64,000 nucleotides of DNA from an uncultured Mycoplasmatota bacterium (GTDB taxonomy: Bacteria > Bacillota_I > Bacilli_A > RF39 > UBA660). Made by a program: the position numbers and the translations under genes. The stretch lies in NCBI GenBank assembly GCA_900545005.1, contig UQXO01000007.1:11250-75249 (forward strand). The letters run 5' to 3'. This document shows positions 57,543 to 64,000 of this stretch, in pieces; the first letter of the stretch is position 1; each line of letters starts with the position of its first letter. The notes under the pieces were generated by a model. The model saw only the letters and a list, made by a program, of their open reading frames with translations. It did no database searches and was not told the origin of the DNA.

Positions 57543-58976
57543 ATGCAAAGAAAAAATAAAAATATAATTCTAATTACTGTGATGTTACTGTTCTTAAGTT
57601 TTAGTATGATTTTGTATCAGGACTTAACTGCTAAAGAAAATGTTGATTCTAGTTATAATGATAAGTATAGTGAATCTATAGGAGGTAGTGATTATAATTA
57701 CCAATTTCCTAGTGATGGTTATAATAATTCTGATACCGTTAAAACTTCTTATAAGACTAGAGGTATTCAGATTTTTACTACTATAATCATGAGTATTTTA
57801 ATTATTATTAGTCTACAAATAGCTTTCTTTCTTATCTTTTCTGGATTTAATTATTTAACATTTCATTTGACCTTTTTTCCTTTGGCTAAAATAGGAGTTT
57901 ATCTAATATTAAGTTTAGGATTAACTAGTACTATTTTATATTTGACAATTAAACCTATTACCTTCTTACCGGCTGATAGTATAGTTGAAGAAAAACCTAA
58001 TGGCAATAATAATGATAAAGACGCAAAAAAATTAGAAGGAACAGAAGTTACTGATAAAGATATTAACTTAAATGATTATAGCACCAATATTTCTTTAACA
58101 AGAGGAGGTACTTATAATTTAACGGGTGAATTTACCCATACGATTATTGTCAATTGTAATGGGGATATTACTCTTTCTTTAAACAATGTTAATATTAAGT
58201 CCCAAGATATGGCTAGTATTGTAAATCTTGGTAGTGGTAAGTTAAAGATTGAGACTCTAGAGAATACGATTAATACTCTTAGTGATGCTGGTTCATCTAA
58301 CTATGATAGTGTTATTTATTCTACTGGTCCTTTAGAGCTTAAAGGCAATGGTACTTTAAATATTGAGGGTAACCAGAGTATGGGAATTAATGTTTCTAGT
58401 AATGATTTTACTCTAAGTAGTGGTAATGTCCAAATTAAGGCCAAAAAATATGGCATCGTTACCTCTAGTGATGGGGGATTAATTAATATTACCAATGGTT
58501 ATCTAACTATTAATAGTAGTCTTACTAATTTAAAATCTAAACAAAATATTATTATCGATGGCGGTACTATCTATCTTACCGGAACCGAAGAAGATTCTCC
58601 AATCGATACCGTAAATGGTTATGAGATAAACGGTGGTACTTTGCTTGCTTTAGGCAAAGATATCTATGAGGCTCCAATTACTAGTTCTAAAAACTATACT
58701 ATTTGTTTGAAGTTAAAAGATATAATAAAAAAAGATAGTATTTTAAGTTTAATGAATAGTAAAAAAGAAGAAATATTAACTTTCTTAGCGACGGATGATG
58801 CTAGTAGCATCATTATTAGTACGAAGTCTTTAACTAAAGGAACTTATAGTCTTTTAAAAGACGGGAAGAGTAGTGGTACTTTAGAAAATAATATCTATCA
58901 GAATGGTACCTTTACTGATGGGGTTATAGTTGATAAAAATATCGAAGTAACTAGTAAAATTACAACTAAAAAATAG
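57543..58976 (+). CDS. Membrane protein with Cthe_2159-type carbohydrate-binding beta helix
   Basis: 477 residues. One N-terminal hydrophobic segment (about 9-24), two more near 77-100 and 108-140, then an outer domain from about 165. That domain has the repeat layout of the Cthe_2159 (PF14262-type) carbohydrate-binding family: GGTYNLTGEF, ITLSLNNVNIKS, LETLENTINTLSDA-like turns, GNGTLNIEGN, INVSSNDFTLSSGNVQIKA, DGGTIYLTG. The domain binds plant polysaccharides in clostridia. The sugar and role here are unknown. Binding site TAGGAGTGA. A bidirectional terminator follows. Confidence 0.78.
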   Translation: MQRKNKNIILITVMLLFLSFSMILYQDLTAKENVDSSYNDKYSESIGGSDYNYQFPSDGYNNSDTVKTSYKTRGIQIFTTIIMSILIIISLQIAFFLIFSGFNYLTFHLTFFPLAKIGVYLILSLGLTSTILYLTIKPITFLPADSIVEEKPNGNNNDKDAKKLEGTEVTDKDINLNDYSTNISLTRGGTYNLTGEFTHTIIVNCNGDITLSLNNVNIKSQDMASIVNLGSGKLKIETLENTINTLSDAGSSNYDSVIYSTGPLELKGNGTLNIEGNQSMGINVSSNDFTLSSGNVQIKAKKYGIVTSSDGGLINITNGYLTINSSLTNLKSKQNIIIDGGTIYLTGTEEDSPIDTVNGYEINGGTLLALGKDIYEAPITSSKNYTICLKLKDIIKKDSILSLMNSKKEEILTFLATDDASSIIISTKSLTKGTYSLLKDGKSSGTLENNIYQNGTFTDGVIVDKNIEVTSKITTKK

Positions 58977-59004
58977 TGAACTTATGTAAGCTCACTATTT
59001 TTTT
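58971..59004. terminator. Bidirectional terminator between the beta-helix gene and def
   Basis: AAATAGTGA and TCACTATTT with an inner CTTA/TAAG pairing. T runs lie on both strands, so it serves the two convergent genes. Confidence 0.85.
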
Positions 59005-59019
59005 AAACCTTCTAAAGAA

Positions 59020-59574
59020 TTAAATCTCTCGCATTAATTCTTTGTCTTTAAAAGGATTCTTCTTATCAATCTTATCGACAAATAAAATACCATCTAAATG
59101 GTCAATTTCATGTTGAAAAGCTACCGCTATATCTTCACGAACACGAATACGATAAGTATCCCCATTATAATCGTTATATTCCACTGTAACACGAGCCGCT
59201 CTTGGTACAATGCCCTCGACTTCGCGATTAACCGATAGACACCCTTCACCCTCACCAACATAGATTAATTCTTCACTTTGAGAAACAATCTTCGGATTAA
59301 TGATAACATAATTTTCAAATTTGCCTTTTTCGACCTCATCAACTATGACAAATATTCTTTTAGCCACGCCAATTTGGGGATAAGCAAGCCCCATACCCGG
59401 TCTTAAGTCATATTTTTCGGCATATTCATCTATCTGACTCATTGTTAGATATTTAATCATATCATCAATTTTCTTTTGATCTTCTTTAGCTAAGGGAAAT
59501 TCTGTTACTGGTTTAGCTTTTTCATGTAAAATCTTTTCTTTTTCATCAAGAATAACTATTTCTGGTAATTTCAT
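59020..59574 (-). CDS. def: Peptide deformylase
   Basis: Removes the formyl group from nascent protein N-termini. All three motifs are present: GMGLAYPQIG (motif 1), EGCLSV (motif 2, metal Cys) and QHEIDHLDG (motif 3, two metal His and catalytic Glu). 184 residues, with the long-spaced layout of Gram-positive type 2 enzymes. Start ATG 59574 behind GGGGTGGAA; the in-frame ATG 59595 precedes that site. Confidence 0.95.
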   Translation of the reverse strand: MKLPEIVILDEKEKILHEKAKPVTEFPLAKEDQKKIDDMIKYLTMSQIDEYAEKYDLRPGMGLAYPQIGVAKRIFVIVDEVEKGKFENYVIINPKIVSQSEELIYVGEGEGCLSVNREVEGIVPRAARVTVEYNDYNGDTYRIRVREDIAVAFQHEIDHLDGILFVDKIDKKNPFKDKELMREI

Positions 59575-59658
59575 CAATTTCCACCCCACATTCATTGGTA
59601 TTTTATCAAAAAACCAAATAAAAATAAAGAGGGTAAAAGAAAAAAGAGAGAAAACTCT

Positions 59659-59844
59659 CTAACGATTATTATTGCCACCAAAAGTCCAGCCAGCCCCGAT
59701 GATGATTACTAAAAGAATAAATAAAACGATCCAAATAGCAGCCCCGTAGCCATAACCATAACCTGCCGTGGTACCAACATAAGTACTACAAGGATTTTGA
59801 TAACCGTAGCCGCCGTAGTAGCCATTATTTCCATAATAATACAT
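59659..59844 (-). CDS. YjcZ-like Gly/Tyr-rich small membrane protein
   Basis: 61 residues. The first half is made of Tyr, Gly and Asn (YYYGNNGYYGGYGY). The second half is a transmembrane helix (AAIWIVLFILLVIIIGAG) with a short GNNNR tail. This matches the YjcZ/spore coat small-protein group of Bacillus. The binding site AAGGAGG is excellent. Upstream on the same strand CATAAAATA fits the sigma-K -10 (CATANNNTA), though no -35 AC is at the right distance. Confidence 0.7.
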   Translation of the reverse strand: MYYYGNNGYYGGYGYQNPCSTYVGTTAGYGYGYGAAIWIVLFILLVIIIGAGWTFGGNNNR

Positions 59845-59962
59845 ACTTATACCTCCTTTATGTATCTATTATATTTTATGGGTTGACAATTTTTTTGACA
59901 CAATAGATGAACTAGAAAACAAAATGAGTATAATTTATGCTATTATATTGTAGGAGGATATT

Positions 59963-61123
59963 ATGAAAAAGCTTTTATCAAAAATGAATCTATCTCTTTT
60001 GGGACTTACTATTCTTTATTCAATCTTAGGATGTATTATGATTTATAGTGCTTCTAGTGTCTTAACGGTCTTAAAGCAAGGAGTGGCCAGTAATTATTAT
60101 TTTCTAAGACAAGTAGCTATTTTAATTATTAGTATCTTTGTTACTATTATTGTAACTAGATTTCCCTTAGGATCTTATAAGTACTTTTCGTATCCCTTAG
60201 TAATAGGAATTGGAGCCTCACTAGTAGGACTGCTTCTTGCCGGTAAAATTACTAATGGTACTAAGGGATGGTACGATTTAGGTTTCTTTAATCTCCAGCC
60301 GGCCGAATTTGCTAAGTCTATTATTATTATCTATCTAGCAACATCTTATGAAAAATTAGTAAAGAAAAAAGAGTCTAGGACGATTATTTATTTTTTACCT
60401 TTATGTGTTGCTATGATAATTGCTCTTTTAGTCTTAAAACAACCCGATTTAGGTAGTGCTATTATTATTGGAGCCTTATCTTTAATGATATTCTTAAGTG
60501 TCCCAATGCCTAAGAAAAATCATCATCAAGCTTGCCTTGGACTTTTAATTATCGGAATAGTGGGAATCAGTCTCTGTATGGCTTTTAAAGATAAAATATT
60601 TACTGAATATCAGCTATCACGTTTTTCCTTTCTAGCCCCTTGTAGTAGTGAAAAAAGAAACGAACGTCTAGGATATCAAGTTTGTAATGGTTATATTGCT
60701 ATTAAAAATGGTGGCCTATTTGGCCTAGGCTTTGGTAATTCAACCCAGAAATATCTATATCTACCCGAAGCTCATACTGACTTTATATTCCCAATCATCG
60801 TTGAAGAACTAGGACTCGTTACCGGCATCTTAATTATCTTAGGCTATATCATTATGTTAAGAGAAATCTTAAAAATTGCTAAAAACGCTCTAACAGTTAG
60901 TAACTGTTTAATTGCTTATGGTACCGCTTGCTACCTAGGACTTCATATCCTAGTTAACCTTTTAGGCGTCTTAGGACTTATGCCCCTAACGGGAGTACCT
61001 TTACCCTTCTTTAGCTATGGTGGTTCCTTTGCTATTAATGCCATTATGATGATTGGAATTACCGAAAAAATCGCTATTGAGACAAAAAATAGCAAATTTC
61101 GTGCGAAAATTATCAATTTATGA
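59963..61123 (+). CDS. ftsW: FtsW/RodA/SpoVE-family peptidoglycan polymerase
   Basis: SEDS glycosyltransferase that polymerises lipid II in the division septum or elongation machinery. 386 residues with about ten transmembrane helices. Signatures: MIYSASSV near residue 22, LQPAEFAKS, KQPDLGSAIII (the Asp of the active site), HTDFIFPIIVEELG and PLTGVPLPFFSYGGS. The last favours FtsW/SpoVE over RodA. Binding site AGGAGG. In a spore former SpoVE is a fair alternative. The gene is not close to the mur cluster. Confidence 0.87.
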   Translation: MKKLLSKMNLSLLGLTILYSILGCIMIYSASSVLTVLKQGVASNYYFLRQVAILIISIFVTIIVTRFPLGSYKYFSYPLVIGIGASLVGLLLAGKITNGTKGWYDLGFFNLQPAEFAKSIIIIYLATSYEKLVKKKESRTIIYFLPLCVAMIIALLVLKQPDLGSAIIIGALSLMIFLSVPMPKKNHHQACLGLLIIGIVGISLCMAFKDKIFTEYQLSRFSFLAPCSSEKRNERLGYQVCNGYIAIKNGGLFGLGFGNSTQKYLYLPEAHTDFIFPIIVEELGLVTGILIILGYIIMLREILKIAKNALTVSNCLIAYGTACYLGLHILVNLLGVLGLMPLTGVPLPFFSYGGSFAINAIMMIGITEKIAIETKNSKFRAKIINL

Positions 61124-61156
61124 AAAAAATTCGTGATTTATTTCTAATATATATAT

Positions 61157-61166
61157 ATAGGAGGTG
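61157..61166 (+). promoter_or_regulatory. Near-perfect Shine-Dalgarno of comEA
   Basis: AGGAGGTGAT directly complements the 16S 3' end over ten bases, seven bases from the comEA ATG. This is longer than any other site in the window. Confidence 0.8.
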
Positions 61167-61173
61167 ATAAATC

Positions 61174-61881
61174 ATGAATTTTTATTTTGACTTAGTAAAG
61201 TCTTTTTTACAGAAATATTTTCTTTTAATTATTATGTTTCTTTTAAGTTTAACTTCTTTAGGATTTAGTCTTTATAATACTTACTATTTGAGTAATCAAT
61301 ATTCTAAAGAAACGGTTACTCTACCAGATAATCATCTAGAAGAGAGTAGTAAAGAAGAAACTAAAGAATTAGAAAGTATTCCCGAAGAAAAGTATTATGT
61401 TGATATTAAAGGCTATGTTAAAAAACCAGGTGTCTACGAAGTAAGTAAAACCTCGATAGTTAATGACTGTCTAAAATTAGCTGGTGGCCTTCTTAAGAAT
61501 GCAGATACGACGACAATAAACTTAAGTAAGCCTGTAAGTGCGGCGATGGTTATTTATGTTCCCAAGAAAAATGAAGTTATTAAAAGTACAACCGATAAGA
61601 CAACCACCACTACGACCGAAATTCCTAATAACGCAGCTATTCCTGATAATAGTAATACTTCTAATGATACATCTAGTGCAACTCTAAACTTAAAAATCAA
61701 TCTTAATACAGCTTCCAAAGAAGAACTAACTAAACTAAGTGGAATCGGCGAGGCAAAAGCCCAAGATATTATTGACTATCGAAATACTAACGGTTCCTTT
61801 AAGACTATTGAAGAAATAAAAAATATTTCGGGGATAGGAGATGCTTTATTTGCTAAAATCAAAGACAACATTACTATCTAA
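61174..61881 (+). CDS. comEA: Competence DNA receptor ComEA
   Basis: Membrane-anchored receptor that binds double-stranded DNA at the outer face during uptake. 235 residues: transmembrane helix (about 12-34), SLBB-type domain (about 73-130, YYVDIKGYVKKPGVYEV), a Thr/Ser/Asn linker (about 135-165), then two helix-hairpin-helix motifs (LNTASKEELTKLSGIGEAKA, ISGIGDALFAKI). Followed by comEC as in other competent Firmicutes; no comEB in between. Confidence 0.92.
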   Translation: MNFYFDLVKSFLQKYFLLIIMFLLSLTSLGFSLYNTYYLSNQYSKETVTLPDNHLEESSKEETKELESIPEEKYYVDIKGYVKKPGVYEVSKTSIVNDCLKLAGGLLKNADTTTINLSKPVSAAMVIYVPKKNEVIKSTTDKTTTTTTEIPNNAAIPDNSNTSNDTSSATLNLKINLNTASKEELTKLSGIGEAKAQDIIDYRNTNGSFKTIEEIKNISGIGDALFAKIKDNITI

Positions 61882-63922
61882 TTTTACTATTTTACTTCTT
61901 ATTATCTTAGTTGTTTTTCTAGCATATTTTAGAAGCACTATCCAAAGAAATACTTCTATCTATGATATTAATGAAACCAATCTAACAGGTTATATTATAG
62001 ATTATCAAGTAAAGACTGATAAGATAACTTATACTATTATGACTATTAAAGATAAGAAGAAAGAAAAAATTCTAGCTACTAAATATTTAAACTCAGACAA
62101 GAAGATACCTAGTATTACTCTTGGAGATATCATAACTTTAACAGGAAAATTAAAACTCCCTAGTAAGAATACTATTCCTAATACTTTTAACTATCAAGAA
62201 TATCTTTATCATAAAGAAATATATTATTTATTTACGATTGAAGATATTACTCTTCTAAAGAAAAATACTAATCCTTATTACCAAGTTCAAAATCTTCTTT
62301 ACCAAAGAACTAAGTCTCTTGATGATACTGGTTATTTAACTATGTTAATCTATGGAAAAAAAGAGATAGACCAAGATACTTATGAGACCCTAGCTAACTT
62401 AGGAGTTATTCATCTTTTTGCTATCTCTGGGCTTCATTTACAAATATTTACTCTGTTACTAGAACATCTTTTAAAAAAACTAAAAGTTCTTCCGCATATT
62501 AGAACTCTTCTTATCATTATCTTTCTTACTCTTTATGCTTCTCTAATAAACTTTCCGGCTAGTATCCTAAGAGCCTTGACTCTTTATATCTTTATGCATC
62601 TTTTACCTATTATCTTCAAGCAAAAGATAACTTTACCAACATATCAAGTGTTAATCCTAAGTACTAGTTTTTTACTTCTAATAAATCCCCATTTTCTTTA
62701 TGATATAGGATTTCTTTATTCTTCTTTATGTACCTTTGGTCTTTTGTATTTTAATGATCAAACGAAGAATAAAATTCTAAAAGCCCTTAAAACCACTCTA
62801 ATAGCAACCATCTGGTCTTTACCAATAAGTATCTCCCTAAATTATACTTATAACTTGCTGAGTCCTATCTATAACCTAATTTATGTTCCCTTTATTAGTA
62901 TTATCTTTTATCCTTGTTGTCTCTTAACCTTTATCTTTCCTTTTCTTTTGCCTCTTCTAAAAGTCTTAATAACTCTCTTAGAACTTCTTACTTTTCTTTT
63001 TAGTCAGATTAGTCTTAATATTATCTTTCCTAAAATGAGTATTTTAGTAATTATTATCTACTATATAAGTATTTATCTTCTTTCTAAATATCAGAATATT
63101 TATTGCTATTTAATAACTACTCTTATCTTATGTTTATATCCTTTAAAATATAACTCTATAACTAGTTTAAATATCTATTATCTAGATGTTAATCAAGGAG
63201 ATTGTAGTCTTATTATAAGTCCTAAGAAGAAAGACGTCACAATGATTGATACGGGTGGTCTAACTAGGGATACTAATAACTATACGATTAAAAACATCAT
63301 TAGATTTATGCATAGTCTTAATATTAAGAAAATAGATAATTTACTTATTAGTCATGGCGATTATGATCATATTGGTAATGCTACTTATCTAGTCGATAAT
63401 TTTAAGATAAAGAATGTTTATTTTAATTATGATGATTACGATGAATTAGAAGAGTCTTTAAAACTTAAATTAGAACAAAAGAAAGTAAATTACTATAAAG
63501 GTTTAAAGTCTTTAAAAGCACCTTACTATACATTTAATTTTTTAAACAGTAGTCTATATGACAATGAAAATGATAACTCTTTAGTAACTTATTTTAAGTA
63601 TTTAGATTATACTTTTCTATATATGGGTGATGCCTCAAGTACTAGAGAGACAGATATTATAAAGAAATATAATCCAGAAAAGATAACCATCTTAAAAGTA
63701 GGGCATCATGGTAGTAAGACTAGTAGTAGTAAAGAGTTTATTAATGAAATAAATCCTAAGTATTCTATAATTAGTGTAGGAAAAAATAATCGTTATGGTC
63801 ATCCGAATAAAGAAGCTGTAAATAATCTGAATAACTCAAAAATATATAGAACCGATGAAGACGGTAGTATTATGTTTAAGATTAAAAATAATAAATTAAA
63901 AATAGAGACTTATAGTCCGTAG
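61841..63922 (+). CDS. comEC: DNA uptake channel ComEC/Rec2
   Basis: Membrane channel for single-stranded DNA entry. 693 residues: N-terminal transmembrane part and OB-like domain, the Competence domain (HLFAISGLHLQIFTLLL near residue 185), many helices, and a C-terminal metallo-beta-lactamase-like nuclease domain with LDVNQGDCSLI, ISHGDYDHIG, YMGDAS and VGHHGSKTSSS. The domain is intact. The start at 61841 overlaps comEA by 41 bases, with AGGAG directly abutting the ATG; a slightly later start cannot be excluded. Confidence 0.92.
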   Translation: MLYLLKSKTTLLSNFTILLLIILVVFLAYFRSTIQRNTSIYDINETNLTGYIIDYQVKTDKITYTIMTIKDKKKEKILATKYLNSDKKIPSITLGDIITLTGKLKLPSKNTIPNTFNYQEYLYHKEIYYLFTIEDITLLKKNTNPYYQVQNLLYQRTKSLDDTGYLTMLIYGKKEIDQDTYETLANLGVIHLFAISGLHLQIFTLLLEHLLKKLKVLPHIRTLLIIIFLTLYASLINFPASILRALTLYIFMHLLPIIFKQKITLPTYQVLILSTSFLLLINPHFLYDIGFLYSSLCTFGLLYFNDQTKNKILKALKTTLIATIWSLPISISLNYTYNLLSPIYNLIYVPFISIIFYPCCLLTFIFPFLLPLLKVLITLLELLTFLFSQISLNIIFPKMSILVIIIYYISIYLLSKYQNIYCYLITTLILCLYPLKYNSITSLNIYYLDVNQGDCSLIISPKKKDVTMIDTGGLTRDTNNYTIKNIIRFMHSLNIKKIDNLLISHGDYDHIGNATYLVDNFKIKNVYFNYDDYDELEESLKLKLEQKKVNYYKGLKSLKAPYYTFNFLNSSLYDNENDNSLVTYFKYLDYTFLYMGDASSTRETDIIKKYNPEKITILKVGHHGSKTSSSKEFINEINPKYSIISVGKNNRYGHPNKEAVNNLNNSKIYRTDEDGSIMFKIKNNKLKIETYSP

Positions 63923-63934
63923 GAAGGAGTAGAT

Positions 63935-64000
63935 ATGATAGAAGAAATAGATAAAACATATCAACAAATAGAAAACAAGATATTAAATCATGAAATATAT
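63935..64000 (+). CDS. Start of an unidentified gene (cut by window end)
   Basis: An ORF opening MIEEIDKTYQQIENK, binding site AAGGAG seven bases before ATG 63935. Only 22 codons are inside the window. Charged, helical-looking. In Bacillus holA follows comEC, but this N-terminus does not look like HolA. Confidence 0.6.
   Translation, partial: MIEEIDKTYQQIENKILNHEIY

Overview
The window is AT-rich (protein-coding stretches roughly 30% GC by eye) and comes from a low-GC Gram-positive bacterium. TGA is used as a stop (for example recO at 2231, smr at 15987) and Trp is TGG, so this is the standard bacterial code and not a Mycoplasma code. Gene content and order match Bacilli: ybeY-era-yqzL-recO-glyS, sepF/divIVA, sigG-ylmC-lspA-rluD, ylbJ/ylbL, yqgF-yrzB-mltG-trmR-trhP1-trhP2-greA, rpsP-khpA and comEA-comEC. 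Small proteins, short intergenic gaps and pyruvate:ferredoxin oxidoreductase plus PPDK suggest an uncultured anaerobic gut Bacillus of the Erysipelotrichales/RF39 type; that placement is inference. Two late sporulation sigma factors (sigK and sigG), ylmC/ymxH, ylbJ and a YjcZ-like protein indicate an endospore former. MurE carries the DNPR motif of meso-diaminopimelate ligases.

Layout. 1-5.4 kb: ribosome and RNA maturation, DNA repair, glyS, and the division genes sepF and divIVA. 5.4-9.2 kb: a 290-bp element bounded by palindromic inverted repeats, then two surface proteins with SipW/TasA-type N-termini. 9.2-16.5 kb: sigK, deoD, a XerD-like recombinase, ppdK, a PfkB sugar kinase and a stand-alone Smr protein. 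16.6-25.8 kb: two tRNAs, tandem double-HTH regulators, sigG, ylmC-lspA-rluD, a rhomboid protease and a P-type ATPase. 25.9-31.0 kb: a third SipW-type surface protein whose C-terminus looks like the variable region of a diversity-generating retroelement (DGR) target, a structured non-coding stretch, and nifJ. 31.1-33.1 kb: a HipA-like kinase, two micro-ORFs and a Fic protein. 33.1-40.3 kb: murE, a DUF3419/DUF1848 pair, murG-murB-ftsQ and queH. 40.6-46.1 kb: mtaB, ylbJ/ylbL, an HD protein and a polysaccharide deacetylase. 46.3-53.7 kb: two tRNAs, the yqgF-to-greA cluster, tig, rpsP and khpA. 53.8-59 kb: an envelope cluster with a sortase, a MucBP protein, an internal-RR-motif protein and a Cthe_2159-type beta-helix protein. 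59-64 kb: def, a yjcZ-like gene, ftsW, comEA, comEC and the start of one more gene.

How the genes work together. Peptidoglycan synthesis and division (murE, murG, murB, ftsQ, ftsW, mltG, sepF, divIVA) are spread along the window. Central metabolism converts PEP to pyruvate and then acetyl-CoA through ppdK and nifJ. tRNA modification is well represented (mtaB, queH, trhP1/trhP2/trmR). The accessory layer is mostly exported proteins, plus HipA-like and Fic toxin-like enzymes.

Promoters. Five promoters share the -35 hexamer TTGCAA exactly 17 nt from a TATAAT-like -10. Many others are extended -10 promoters placed a few bases upstream of an AGGTGAT-type ribosome binding site.

The observation most worth following is the A-depleted, GC-rich, NNC-codon-rich C-terminus of the 25.9-27.4 kb gene. 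It is the signature expected of an adenine-mutagenised DGR variable region. No reverse transcriptase or template repeat is in this window, so the machinery would have to act from elsewhere. The second is the 5430-5719 element, which has the geometry of an invertible DNA switch upstream of the surface-protein operon.
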